Positions 16,209-28,538 of a stretch of DNA of 64,000 nt are shown here, piece by piece. The translations under genes and the position numbers were made by a program. The notes below the pieces were generated by a model that saw only the letters and a list, made by a program, of their open reading frames with translations, was not told the origin of the DNA and did not search any database. The stretch is from Anaeromyxobacter oryzae (GTDB lineage Bacteria > Myxococcota > Myxococcia > Myxococcales > Anaeromyxobacteraceae). Location of the stretch: positions 4,522,481 through 4,586,480 of the forward strand of contig NZ_AP025591.1 in the NCBI RefSeq assembly GCF_023169945.1, in the 5' to 3' direction. Each line of letters starts with the position of its first letter. Positions within the stretch are counted from its first letter, which is position 1.

Positions 16209-17402
16209 TCACCCGGCGGCGGCCGCGTAGCTCACGCTGTCCGTGCCGTCGGTCCACTGCCCGTAGTGGAGGAGCCGGGCCCGCGCGCCGCTCGCCTTCA
16301 GGGCGGCGTAGATCGGCGCGATCCCGCAGAGGCGCCGCCGCGCGTCGTCGACGATCGCGTCGCGGTGGAACCCGTCCGCGTCGCCCGACGCGACGAACGC
16401 CATCGTGCGCCGGTCCTGCGCCGCGAGGGCGGCGAGCTCGGCCGGAGTCGGCGCGCGAGCGTCGCCGTACATCGGGCCGACGTGGGCGAGGTCCGCGCCC
16501 GCGACGTAGCAGACCCTCCGGCCGCGCACCGCGCGGGCGAGGGCCGCGAGAAACGGCGCCGTCGCGGCGGCGGGATCGCGGAGGTGCGAGACGGAGGAGC
16601 AGAGCACCGGGACGGCGGTGAAGGGCCGGCGGACCACGTGCGCCAGCATCACGAGCTGCAGCTCCACGGAGTGCTCGTTGCGGTGATGCAGCTCGTCGGA
16701 CAGGACCGCTTCCTCCCCGAGCGTCGCGACGAGCGCGTCCACCACGGCGCGGTCGGTCCGGACCGGCCCGAGCGGCGTGCCGTAGTCGACCCGCGTGAGC
16801 GTGAAGAGGCTCGGCGGCGACGCGTGGGCCGTGCCGAAGACGACGAAGAGGTCGGCGTCGGTGGCGGCGAGGGCGCGGTACGCGTGCGCGTAGCCGGCGG
16901 CGCCGCGGGGGTAGTCGATGTGAGGGGCGACGAGCAGCGTGATCGGCGCCGCGCCGGCCGCCGGCGCGGCACCGTCCGCGTGTCCGAGCCACCGGTCGAG
17001 CGCGGCCCGGAGCGCGGCGGGATCCTCCGGGTAGACGCCGCCGGCGCAGGTCGGCGGGCGCGCCGCGGCACCGCGGTACGCGGCGAGCGCGCGGGCGAGG
17101 TGGGCGTCGAGCACGGGCCCCTCGACGAAGCCCGCGCTGGCGAGGGCCGCGGCGAGATCCGCGAGCTGGGCGACGTCGACGGGGAGCCCCTCGCCCCGGG
17201 CGCGGCCGGCGATCTCGTCGAGCGTGCGCCGGCCATCGAGGTGCGCGGCGAGCCACCACGCCGCAGGCGAGAGCGCGACGGCGCCGGGGACGGCGCCGCT
17301 GGGATCGTGGATGGCGATCGCCTCGGAGCCGTCCTCGAGCGTCACCGGACGCGGCTCGACGTGGGCGAGGCGGGGGCGGGCGGGGAGGATCGGGCGCGTC
17401 AC
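16209..17402 (-). CDS. AmmeMemoRadiSam system protein B (Memo-like) with N-terminal PqqD-like domain
   Basis: 397 residues. The Memo-fold part (about 115-397) shows the metal and active-site motifs APHIDYPRGAAGYA, FGTAHA, HRNEHSVELQL, PVLCSSV and GADLAHVGP. The N-terminal about 100 residues include a winged-helix segment (GRRTLDEIAGRARGEGLP) like PqqD or PqqD-like domains. The Memo family resembles class III dioxygenases; its bacterial reaction is unclear. The AmmeMemoRadiSam A and radical-SAM partners are not in the window. Confidence 0.85.
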   Translation of the reverse strand: MTRPILPARPRLAHVEPRPVTLEDGSEAIAIHDPSGAVPGAVALSPAAWWLAAHLDGRRTLDEIAGRARGEGLPVDVAQLADLAAALASAGFVEGPVLDAHLARALAAYRGAAARPPTCAGGVYPEDPAALRAALDRWLGHADGAAPAAGAAPITLLVAPHIDYPRGAAGYAHAYRALAATDADLFVVFGTAHASPPSLFTLTRVDYGTPLGPVRTDRAVVDALVATLGEEAVLSDELHHRNEHSVELQLVMLAHVVRRPFTAVPVLCSSVSHLRDPAAATAPFLAALARAVRGRRVCYVAGADLAHVGPMYGDARAPTPAELAALAAQDRRTMAFVASGDADGFHRDAIVDDARRRLCGIAPIYAALKASGARARLLHYGQWTDGTDSVSYAAAAG

Positions 17403-17432
17403 GACCCGAAGCGTAACGCGGGGACGCCCGTC

Positions 17433-19085
<1,653 letters not shown>

Positions 19086-19142
19086 GTCGGAAAGGTCCTT
19101 TTCCGCCCTCGGCGGGCGTGGAGCCGCGCTTATAACACGCCC

Positions 19143-19604
19143 ATGCTAACGTTTCCGCCCATGGACGCGGGGCCTCGGTTCTTCACGGTCGAGGAGGCGA
19201 ACGCGCTCGTCACCTCCCTGGAGCTGGAGTTCGGGAGGGTGGCGCGGGTCCGGGCGGAGCTCGGTCCCCTCATCGACTCCCTCGGCGGCGCCGACGCCGC
19301 GGTCGAGCTCCTGCAGGAGGACGGCGAGGCGCCTCCCGGCCGGGAGGCGGACACGGAGCGGCTCCGGGCGCTCGCTGGCGAGATCACCGCGGCGGTGGAG
19401 CGCGTGAACGAGCTCGGCTGCCTCGTGAAGGACATCGACCAGGGGCTCGTCGACTTCTACGCGCTCATGGACGGGGAGCCGGTCTTCCTCTGCTGGCAGT
19501 TCGGCGAGCCCGCCGTGTCGCACTGGCACGGCCTCGAGGAGGGCTTCGCCGGCCGCCAGCCGATCGAGGGTGTGACGGTGCGCCCGCCGCCGTTCATGAA
19601 CTGA
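19143..19604 (+). CDS. DUF2203 family protein
   Basis: 153 residues from ATG at 19143; MDAGPRFFTVEEANALV is an alternative start 21 bases on. Family features: N-terminal FTVEEANALVP-like motif, a central helix, then GCLVKDIDQGLVDFYALMDGEPVFLCWQFGE and SHWHGLEEGFAGRQPI. The function is unknown; conserved Asp, His and Trp residues suggest binding of a small ligand or metal. It lies divergently from ffh with a short shared promoter gap. Confidence 0.85.
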   Translation: MLTFPPMDAGPRFFTVEEANALVTSLELEFGRVARVRAELGPLIDSLGGADAAVELLQEDGEAPPGREADTERLRALAGEITAAVERVNELGCLVKDIDQGLVDFYALMDGEPVFLCWQFGEPAVSHWHGLEEGFAGRQPIEGVTVRPPPFMN

Positions 19605-19642
19605 CGGCGCCGGGGCCCCGGCGCGCTTAACCCACCGTTCCG

Positions 19643-20272
19643 TTGCCGTTCGCGTACTACCAGCGCCTCTCCCGCCGCGAGCAGGCGACCTACCGCCGGA
19701 GCGACGTCGTCACGTCGCTCCGCGTCCCCGGGGTGTCCGCCCTCCACCCGAGCGTCGAGGCGCTCCGGACGGCGCTCGACGCGAGCGACGGCGAGGCGGT
19801 GGCCCGGGCCGCGTTCGCGATCTGCGCCGGCGTCTCCCGCGCCCTCGGGGCCGCGCCGCCGCGCCTCGAGATCCACGCGGTGCGGCCGCGGGGAGAGACC
19901 CACGAGCTGCACGGCCTGTACGTGCCCGAGGGCGAGGCGCCGCCGGTCATCCGCGTCTGGATGCGCACGGCGCGGCACGGGCGCGTCGTTGCGTTCCGGA
20001 CCTTCCTCCGCACGCTCCTGCACGAGATCGTGCACCACCTGGATCTCGAGGTGCTGGGCCTCGACTGGTCATTCCACACCGAGGGCTTCTTCAAGCGGGA
20101 GTCGAGCCTGTTCCACCAGCTCGTGCCGGACGCGGCGCGGAAGCGCGCCGAAGGCGCGCCGCCGGGGACCTCGCGCGCGCCCGCGAACGCGGGCGCGCCG
20201 GTCACGGTGCGTGCAGCGCCACCCGCAGAGCCGGGGTCGCGAGGAGGAGGAGCAGGGCCGCGCCGATCATGA
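19643..20272 (+). CDS. putative zinc metalloprotease (HExxH)
   Basis: 209 residues from TTG. The segment RTFLRTLLHEIVHHLDLEVL contains HEIVH, with a further conserved TEGFF segment 20 residues later (WSFHTEGFFKRESSLFHQL). The basic, disordered C-terminus has low-complexity sequence. No signal peptide, so it is probably cytoplasmic. Substrate unknown. The gene follows DUF2203 in the same direction after 38 bp. Confidence 0.65.
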   Translation: MPFAYYQRLSRREQATYRRSDVVTSLRVPGVSALHPSVEALRTALDASDGEAVARAAFAICAGVSRALGAAPPRLEIHAVRPRGETHELHGLYVPEGEAPPVIRVWMRTARHGRVVAFRTFLRTLLHEIVHHLDLEVLGLDWSFHTEGFFKRESSLFHQLVPDAARKRAEGAPPGTSRAPANAGAPVTVRAAPPAEPGSRGGGAGPRRS

Positions 20273-20885
20273 CGAGGCTGGCGACGACGCCCTCGACGGC
20301 GCCGAGCTCGAGCGCCGTGGCGGTGCCCGCGCCGTGCGCGCCCATCCCGAGCAGCGCGCCCCGCGAGAGCGGCGACCGCAGCCGCAGCCGCCGGACCAGC
20401 ACCGGCCCCACCACGATGCCCACGAGCGCGGTGAGGATGACGAACACCGCCGCGAGCACGGGCGAGCCTCCGAGCGCGCCGGCCACGATCATCGCGAACG
20501 GCGTCGTGATCGAGCGCGGCACGAGGCTCGCCGCCTCCACGGGGCCGAGCCCCACCGCGCGGGACAGCAGCGCCGAGCTGGCGACGGCGACCGCCGAGCC
20601 CGACACGATCCCCGCGGCGAGCTCCAGCGCGTGGCGTCGCAGCAGCGCCGCGTGCCGGTGCAGCGGGATCGCGAACGCGACCGTGGTGGGGCCGAGGAGC
20701 CGGACGAGCCACCCGCCGCCGCGCATGTAGAGCGGGTACGGGGCGCCGGTCGCGACGAGCAGGAGGACGACGCCCGCCGGGACCACGAGGAGCGGGGAGA
20801 GCCACGCCGACGGGGCGCGCCGGTGGAGCGCGCGGGCCGCCGCGTAGAGCGCGCAGGTGACGGCGAGCCAGGCGAGCGGTCTCAC
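20202..20885 (-). CDS. lrgB: LrgB/CidB-family membrane protein
   Basis: About 227 residues from the GTG that overlaps the lrgA stop (GTGA). Around six to eight hydrophobic segments. The LrgB signature is seen in LLGPTTVAFAIPLHRH, and in GLGPVEAASLVPRSITTPFA followed by MGAHGAGTATAL. The family modulates murein hydrolase activity or exports small organic acids such as pyruvate; in other bacteria it is paired with LrgA/CidA. Its 3' end overlaps the C-terminal codons of the convergent metalloprotease gene by 71 bp. Confidence 0.8.
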   Translation of the reverse strand: MRPLAWLAVTCALYAAARALHRRAPSAWLSPLLVVPAGVVLLLVATGAPYPLYMRGGGWLVRLLGPTTVAFAIPLHRHAALLRRHALELAAGIVSGSAVAVASSALLSRAVGLGPVEAASLVPRSITTPFAMIVAGALGGSPVLAAVFVILTALVGIVVGPVLVRRLRLRSPLSRGALLGMGAHGAGTATALELGAVEGVVASLVMIGAALLLLLATPALRVALHAP

Positions 20886-21253
20886 CGATCGACGCCCCGG
20901 TGCGTGTGGGCCGCCCAGTCGACGACGCAGCCGGTCGACACCATGACGAGGACCGTGCTCGCCGCCACCACCGCGAGCACGCGCAACCCCTCCGCGCCGA
21001 GCAGCTCGGGGTACTGCACCGCGCCGACCGCGGCAGGGACGAAGAAGAGCAGCATGTGCCGGAACAGCCAGCCGGTGCCCGCCTCGAACCACTCGGCCCG
21101 GACCAGGCCGACCCGCAGCGCGAGGAGCAGCAGGGCCATCCCGACGACGGGCCCGGGGATCGGCAGGCCGAGCAGGGCGGACAGGCCGGCCCCGGCACCC
21201 CAGAAGAGGGCGAGGGCGGCGACCTGGAGGGCGAGGCGCAGGACGCGGGTCAC
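20882..21253 (-). CDS. lrgA: LrgA/CidA-family holin-like membrane protein
   Basis: 123 residues with four hydrophobic segments. Motifs of the family: the GLPIPGPVVGMALLLLALR loop and FFVPAAVGAVQY. It is co-transcribed with lrgB (4-bp overlap) and divergent from a LysR gene, the same arrangement as cidAB/lrgAB loci controlled by CidR-type regulators. Proposed holin-like role or metabolite export partner of LrgB. Confidence 0.8.
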   Translation of the reverse strand: MTRVLRLALQVAALALFWGAGAGLSALLGLPIPGPVVGMALLLLALRVGLVRAEWFEAGTGWLFRHMLLFFVPAAVGAVQYPELLGAEGLRVLAVVAASTVLVMVSTGCVVDWAAHTHRGVDR

Positions 21254-21350
21254 CGGTCGAACCTAGCGGCGCGGACCTCATGAAGGAAATGAATTGATCG
21301 GATAGAAGCCATCTCGAATCGGAATACGGGCACGGCCCCGGAGGTGGACG

Positions 21351-22259
21351 GTGGAGCTGCGGAACATGGAGGTGTTCGTCGAGGTCGTGCGCCAGCGCGG
21401 CTTCACCCGGGCGGGGGCGGTGCTCCACCTCTCGCAGTCCGCGGTGAGCAAGGCGGTCCGGGCGCTCGAGGACTCCGTCGGCGTGCCGCTGCTGCTGCGG
21501 GAGGGGCGGGGCGTGGAGCCGACGGCGGCGGGGCGCGTGGTGTTCGAGCGCTCGGAGGCTGTCCTCCGGTCGGTGCGGGAGATCGACGACGAGGTGGCCG
21601 ACCTGTCGGCGCTCCGGCGAGGCCGGGTGCGGGTCGGCCTGCCGCCCATGGTCGGCGCCGCCTTCTTCCCGGCGGTGCTGGGCGCCTTCCGCGAGCGCCA
21701 CGCGGGCGTCTCGCTGGAGCTGCGCGAGCAGGGCGCGCGGGAGATCGAGGCGGCCATCGCCGGCCGGGACCTCGACGTGGGCGTGACGGTGCTCCCCACG
21801 AACGAGGAGGTCTTCGAGGCGTTCCCGTTCGTCCGCGACGAGCTCGCGGCGGTGCTGCACCGGACGCACCCGCTCGCCGGGCGGAAGCGCGTCCGCCTCG
21901 CGGAGCTCGCGGAGACCCCGCTCGTCCTCTACAGCCGCGACTTCGCGCTGCACGCGCACATCCTCGACGCGTGCCGCTCGCGGGGGTTCTCGCCGAAGAT
22001 CGCGAGCGAGAGCAGCCAGTGGGACTTCATCGCGGCGATGGTCGCCGCCAACGTCGGGATGGCGCTGCTCCCGCGGACGATCTGCCGGCGGCTCGAGCCC
22101 GGCAGCGTGCGCGTCGTGACGCTCGTGGACCCGACGATCGGCTGGAACCTGGCGCTGATCCGGCGCCGGGGCGGCTACGCCTCCGAGGCGGCGCGTGCGT
22201 TCGTCGAGTGCACGCGCGGGCTCCTCGCGCCGGGCCGGGCAGGCTCCGATCCGGGCTGA
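21351..22259 (+). CDS. LysR-type regulator, CidR-like
   Basis: 302 residues from GTG. Winged HTH at 1-60 (FTRAGAVLHLSQSAVSKAVRALEDSVG) and a periplasmic-binding-like effector domain (PMVGAAFFPAVLGAF..., LVLYSRDF). It is divergent from lrgAB across 97 bp, so it most likely controls that operon in response to a small carboxylate, as CidR does elsewhere. The inference rests on gene order. Confidence 0.8.
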   Translation: MELRNMEVFVEVVRQRGFTRAGAVLHLSQSAVSKAVRALEDSVGVPLLLREGRGVEPTAAGRVVFERSEAVLRSVREIDDEVADLSALRRGRVRVGLPPMVGAAFFPAVLGAFRERHAGVSLELREQGAREIEAAIAGRDLDVGVTVLPTNEEVFEAFPFVRDELAAVLHRTHPLAGRKRVRLAELAETPLVLYSRDFALHAHILDACRSRGFSPKIASESSQWDFIAAMVAANVGMALLPRTICRRLEPGSVRVVTLVDPTIGWNLALIRRRGGYASEAARAFVECTRGLLAPGRAGSDPG

Positions 22260-22290
22260 CCGAAGAGCGATCGCCCGGGCGTCCGCCGCA

Positions 22291-22338
22291 CCGTCCGGAT
22301 CCCGGACGGCCCACCGCCGATCGTACGGAACCCGGACG
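22291..22338. promoter_or_regulatory. tandem upstream activator sites for the alcohol-dehydrogenase promoter
   Basis: An inverted repeat with 7-bp perfect arms (CCGTCCG-GATCC-CGGACGG, 22291-22309) is followed by a related, less perfect copy at 22322-22338 (TACGGAACCCGGACG core). The centres are 31 bp apart, about three helical turns. They lie about 80-120 bp upstream of the sigma-54 promoter start, the usual placement for an enhancer-binding activator such as the one encoded downstream. Confidence 0.5.
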
Positions 22339-22391
22339 CCGTCCCGCGTACCGGGCGCTCCGAAAGGCCCGTGCCGGCTGGGGCCGCGAGT

Positions 22392-22408
22392 TGGATGCTG
22401 CGTTGCAA
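22392..22408 (+). promoter_or_regulatory. sigma-54 (-24/-12) promoter of the alcohol dehydrogenase gene
   Basis: The sequence TGGATGCTGCGTTGCA has GG and GC separated by exactly 10 bases and the TTGCA box, matching the -24/-12 consensus. It lies 81 bp before the ATG of the alcohol dehydrogenase. A GAFTGA-type activator gene lies immediately downstream of that gene. Confidence 0.7.
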
Positions 22409-22488
22409 TGAAGTGGGGACACGGCCGTTCGCGGGCCGGCATCGGCTCCGCGATGGCGAACGTTCACCCCTGGCGAAAGGAACGGCAC

Positions 22489-23532
22489 ATGAAGGCGCTC
22501 GTCTACCACGGACCTGGAAAGCGCTCCTGGGAGGAGAAGCCGAAGCCGGCGATCAAGGACGCCACCGACGCCATCGTCCGGATCGAGAAGACCACGATCT
22601 GCGGCACCGACCTCCACATCATGAAGGGGGACGTGCCGACGGTGACCGACGGCCGGATCCTCGGCCACGAGGGGGTCGGCGTCGTCGAGGAGGTCGGCTC
22701 TGCCGTCTCGAGCTTCAAGAAGGGCGATCGCGTGCTCATCTCCTGCATCACCTCGTGCGGGAAGTGCGAGGCGTGCAAGAAGGGGATGTACTCGCACTGC
22801 TCGAACGGCGGCGGCTGGATCCTCGGCCACCTCATCGACGGGACTCAGGCCGAGTACGTGCGGACCCCGTTCGCGGACAACAGCCTCTACCTGGTGCCGA
22901 AGGGCGTCGACGAGGACGCGCTCGTCATGCTGAGCGACATCCTCCCCACCGGCTTCGAGTGTGGCGTCCTGAACGGCGCGGTGAAGCCCGGCGACACGGT
23001 GGCGATCATCGGCGCGGGACCGGTGGGGCTCGCGGCCCTGCTCACCGCGCAGTTCTACTCGCCGGCCGAGCTCATCATGGTCGACCTCGACGCGAACCGG
23101 CTCGAGGTCGCGAAGCAGTTCGGCGCCACGAAGCTGGTGAACAGCGGGGACGGAAAGGCGGTCGAGAAGGTGATGGCGCTCACCGGCGGGAAGGGGGTCG
23201 ACGTCGCCATCGAGGCCGTCGGCATCCCGGCCACGTTCGACACCTGCCAGGACATCGTGGCCGCGGGCGGCCACATCGCGAACATCGGCGTTCACGGCAA
23301 GGCCGTCTCGCTCAAGCTCGAGAAGCTCTGGGCGCACAACATCACGATCACGACCCGGCTCGTGGACACGGTGACCACGCCGATGCTCCTCAAGAACGTG
23401 GTCTCGGGGCGGCTCTCCCCGCGGAAGCTCATCACGCACGAGTTCAAGCTCGACGACGTGATGAAGGCCTACGACACCTTCGGCAACGCGGCGAAGGAGC
23501 GGGCGCTCAAGGTCATCATCCGGAAGGCGTGA
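22489..23532 (+). CDS. zinc-dependent medium-chain alcohol dehydrogenase
   Basis: 347 residues; start at MKALVYHGPG, with the frame open further upstream. Catalytic zinc ligands C38 (TTICGTD) and H60-E61 (GHEGVG), structural zinc cysteines C90, C93, C96 and C104, Rossmann motif GAGPVGLAAL, and Asp after strand beta-2 (MVDLDANRLE) favouring NAD. It oxidises a small alcohol or reduces the aldehyde. Expression is probably sigma-54 dependent, activated by the protein encoded just downstream. Confidence 0.9.
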   Translation: MKALVYHGPGKRSWEEKPKPAIKDATDAIVRIEKTTICGTDLHIMKGDVPTVTDGRILGHEGVGVVEEVGSAVSSFKKGDRVLISCITSCGKCEACKKGMYSHCSNGGGWILGHLIDGTQAEYVRTPFADNSLYLVPKGVDEDALVMLSDILPTGFECGVLNGAVKPGDTVAIIGAGPVGLAALLTAQFYSPAELIMVDLDANRLEVAKQFGATKLVNSGDGKAVEKVMALTGGKGVDVAIEAVGIPATFDTCQDIVAAGGHIANIGVHGKAVSLKLEKLWAHNITITTRLVDTVTTPMLLKNVVSGRLSPRKLITHEFKLDDVMKAYDTFGNAAKERALKVIIRKA

Positions 23533-23540
23533 CGCCGGCG

Positions 23541-23568
23541 GGCCGACCTCCCCGCGGGGAGGTCGGCC
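23541..23568. terminator. 28-bp perfect palindrome, terminator or operator
   Basis: GGCCGACCTCCCC (23541-23553) and its exact reverse complement (23556-23568) flank a 2-base centre, 8 bp after the dehydrogenase stop codon. A very stable hairpin can form. No T-run follows, so a Rho-independent terminator is plausible but not typical; a protein-binding site ahead of the activator gene is the alternative. Confidence 0.5.
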
Positions 23569-23650
23569 CCGGCGGTGCCCCTCGCGTCCGGATGGGATAG
23601 GCTGGCAGCGAAGCCATGCCGCCCGGGTCCCCGGGCGGGGGAGGCTGCGC

Positions 23651-25669
<2,019 letters not shown>

Positions 25670-25964
25670 ACCTCGGCATCCGCAGGGGGCGGAGCGCGAA
25701 CGCGAACCGGCCAGCCGGTGCGCGGCGTCGCTCGGTCCGTGCGGCGAGCGGTGCCTCCGCACCCTTCGCGGTCCGTGCGCGCTCCGGCCCATGACGCCGA
25801 CACGCCGACCCGGACGGAAGGTGCGTGGCGCGGTGCGTGAACCGGCACGGACGGGGAACGATCTTGCACCGCTTGGGCGCCCCCCCGTCCGGCGAGCTCC
25901 GGCTCGCTCCGGATCGGGCAGGAAGGGGCCGTCCGGTCGCCCGCTACCTCGAGGGAGGTTCGCC
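25670..25964 (+). promoter_or_regulatory. long leader before penicillin acylase with a weak sigma-54-like site
   Basis: 295 bases without a convincing gene. At about 25858-25876 GGGGAACGATCTTGCA has GG and GC 10 bases apart, resembling a -24/-12 promoter but with poor agreement around the GG. GGGAGG at 25953-25958 is a good ribosome binding site for the acylase. Nothing else stands out. Confidence 0.3.
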
Positions 25965-28412
25965 ATGTCGGCTCGCTCGCCGTGGTTCGTCCCCGTCCTC
26001 GCCGCGCTCGTCGCCTGTGGAGGGAGCGGCCCCGCCGTCTCCTCCGCGGCGGCGCTCGGGCCGCCTGCCCCGCGGGCGGGCCCCGGCTGGACCGAGCTCC
26101 AGGTCGGCGGCCAGACGGCGCGCATCTTCCGCGACGACCTCGGGACGCCGCACGTCTTCGCGCCGACGAACCACGCCCTCTTCGTCGCCTACGGGTACGC
26201 GGTCGCGCAGGACCGGCTCTTCCAGCTCGAGCTGAACCGCCGCGCCGCCCGCGGCACGCTCGCGGAGCTGTTCGGGCCCGCGTACGTCGACGCCGACCGG
26301 TACCAGCGGACCGTCGGGTACACCGACGACGAGCTGGACGGGATCTTCGCGGCGCTGCCCGCGGACGAGCGCGCGATCTACGACGCGTACGCGGAGGGCG
26401 TGAACCGCTACGTCGACGACGTCGTCTCGAAGGACCCCCGGAAGGTGCCGCTCGAGTTCGCCCTCCTCGGCGCGCTCCCGGCGCCCTGGACGACCCGCGA
26501 CTCCATGGCCTTCGGCGCGTTCATGGTCCGCCGCTTCGGCGAGATCGGGGGGAGCGAGCTCGCCAACGCGGCGCTCCTCGGCGCGCTCGTCGCCGCGCAC
26601 GGCGCGACGGAGGGGATGGCGATCTTCGACGACGTGCGCTGGCTCGACGATCCGGACGCGCCGGTCACGGTGCCGTCGCCGGCGGACGGCAAGCGGGCCC
26701 CCTCGCAGGCGCTCTCGGCCGCGGCCACCGCGCGCCTCGCGGCCGCGCTGCCGGCCGCCTCCGCCACGGCGACCGCCGCCCCGGACGACGGCCTCGCCAC
26801 GGCGAAGGCGCTGTGGGCGTCGCTCGGCGTCCCGACGAAGCTCGGCAGCTACGCGTGGCTCGTGTCGCCGGGACGGAGCGCGGAAGGGGTCGCGCTCCTG
26901 TACGGTGGCCCGCAGATGGGCGCGTCCGCACCGGAGGTGCTCCACCAGGTGCAGCTCACCGGGGGTGACGGGTTCCAGACGGTCGGCATGGCGTTCGCCG
27001 GCGCCCCGGCGATCCTCATCGGGCGGAACGGGCACGTCGCCTGGACCTCCACGACCGCGACCGGCGACAACGTGGACGTCTACGCCGAGACGCTCTGCGA
27101 CGCCGGCGCGGGGCCGGGCAGCGGGTACCAGTTCCGCGGCGCCTGCCGCGCGTACGACGTGCGCGTCGAGTCCATCGCGGTGCGCGGCGCGTCACCGGTG
27201 GCGCTGACGGTCGCGCGGAGCGTGCACGGGCCGGTCGTCGCGACCGCGGACAACCTCGCGTTCACGGAGAAGCGCGCGCACTGGCTGCGCGAGCTCGAGA
27301 CCGGGAGCGCGTTCTTCGGCTTCGACCGGGCGACGAACCTCGAGCGGTTCGAGCGCGCGGTCGGCCTCGTCGTGACGAGCCACAACTTCCTGTACGCCGA
27401 CCGGCTCGGGAACATCGCCTACTGGCAGGCGGGACAGGTCCCGCTCCGGCCAGCCGGGTTCGATCCGCGGCTGCCGCTACCGGGCGACGGCAGCGCGGAG
27501 TGGCCGGGCGGGCTCGTCCCGACGCCGCGCTCCGTGAACCCGCCGCAGGGCTGGCTCGCCAACTGGAACAACAAGCCGTCGCTCGGGTACCCCGCCGCCG
27601 ACGACCAGAACTTCGGGAAGCAGGGGCGCCTCCGCGAGATCGTGGCCCGCCTCGCGACGAACGACCACGTCACGGTGGATGACATGCGCGACATCCCGAA
27701 GGACATCGCGCGCGTGAAGGGGAACGGGCGCGACTCCCGCTTCCTCCGGCCGTACCTGCTCGCGGCGCTGGACGCGGTCCCGCCGGCCCACCCGGTCGCG
27801 CCGGCCGCGCGCGCCGTCGTCGCAAGCTGGGACCAGAACGCGTTCCCGGACGCCGTGAGCTCGACGACGATCGCGCCCGGCGAGCTGATCTTCACGGCGT
27901 GGCTGAACCGCGCGCTCGCCGACGTGTTCGCTGACGAGCTCGGCACGTCGGTCGGAGACGCGAGCCCGAACATGCTCCTGCACGTCCTCGACTTCGCGGC
28001 CACCCTCGAGAGCGGCGTCCCGCCGTCGCGCGACTACCTGAACGGGCAGCCGTGGCAGGCGGTCCTCTCGGCGGCGTTCGACGAGGCGGTGGCGGCGCTC
28101 GCCACCGCCGGCGGGACCGATCCGACGACCTGGACCGCGCCGCGACCGGAGACCGTGTACACGCACCCCGTCGTCGGCGAGGTCGCGCGGATCCCGCAGT
28201 CGAACCGCGCGACGTACGCGCAGATCGTGGCGCTGGGGAGGCCGGAGATCGCCGCCGAGAGCATCTTCTCCCTCGGGCAGAGCGGCTTCATCGCGGTCGC
28301 GCCGTCGTCGCCGGCCGGCTTCGAGCTCGACCCGCACTTCCTCGACCAGCTCCCGCTCTACCGGGCGTTCGAGTACGCGCCCCAGGTGCTCTACCGGCCA
28401 CCGGGCGACTAG
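25965..28412 (+). CDS. penicillin acylase-family lipoprotein (Ntn hydrolase)
   Basis: 815 residues. Lipoprotein signal with lipobox ending at C18 (LAALVAC). A chain with AYGYAVAQDRLFQLELNRRAARGTLAE, then the autoproteolytic junction at Gly-Ser295 (TKLGSYAWLVSPGRS), where Ser295 becomes the N-terminal nucleophile. The B chain has YGGPQMG, IGRNGHVAWTSTTATGDNVD and WLANWNNKPS. Related enzymes cleave amide bonds of acyl side chains, including acyl-homoserine lactones or beta-lactams; the substrate here is unknown. The product is periplasmic or outer-membrane anchored. Confidence 0.9.
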   Translation: MSARSPWFVPVLAALVACGGSGPAVSSAAALGPPAPRAGPGWTELQVGGQTARIFRDDLGTPHVFAPTNHALFVAYGYAVAQDRLFQLELNRRAARGTLAELFGPAYVDADRYQRTVGYTDDELDGIFAALPADERAIYDAYAEGVNRYVDDVVSKDPRKVPLEFALLGALPAPWTTRDSMAFGAFMVRRFGEIGGSELANAALLGALVAAHGATEGMAIFDDVRWLDDPDAPVTVPSPADGKRAPSQALSAAATARLAAALPAASATATAAPDDGLATAKALWASLGVPTKLGSYAWLVSPGRSAEGVALLYGGPQMGASAPEVLHQVQLTGGDGFQTVGMAFAGAPAILIGRNGHVAWTSTTATGDNVDVYAETLCDAGAGPGSGYQFRGACRAYDVRVESIAVRGASPVALTVARSVHGPVVATADNLAFTEKRAHWLRELETGSAFFGFDRATNLERFERAVGLVVTSHNFLYADRLGNIAYWQAGQVPLRPAGFDPRLPLPGDGSAEWPGGLVPTPRSVNPPQGWLANWNNKPSLGYPAADDQNFGKQGRLREIVARLATNDHVTVDDMRDIPKDIARVKGNGRDSRFLRPYLLAALDAVPPAHPVAPAARAVVASWDQNAFPDAVSSTTIAPGELIFTAWLNRALADVFADELGTSVGDASPNMLLHVLDFAATLESGVPPSRDYLNGQPWQAVLSAAFDEAVAALATAGGTDPTTWTAPRPETVYTHPVVGEVARIPQSNRATYAQIVALGRPEIAAESIFSLGQSGFIAVAPSSPAGFELDPHFLDQLPLYRAFEYAPQVLYRPPGD

Positions 28413-28433
28413 AGCGCGCTCCCTTCGGGCAAG

Positions 28434-28469
28434 AGCGGCGAGCGGGGCAGTGCTCGCCCGGTCGCCGCT
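28434..28469 (+). terminator. putative terminator hairpin after penicillin acylase
   Basis: AGCGGCGAGCGGGGC pairs imperfectly with CTCGCCCGGTCGCCGCT around an AGTG loop, 22 bp after the stop. No poly-T follows. Confidence 0.35.
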
Positions 28470-28538
28470 GCCCTCTCACGGAGACGGCGGGGACCCCGGA
28501 ACGCGGACGACGGCGGCGCGCGTGCGCATGCTCCGAGC

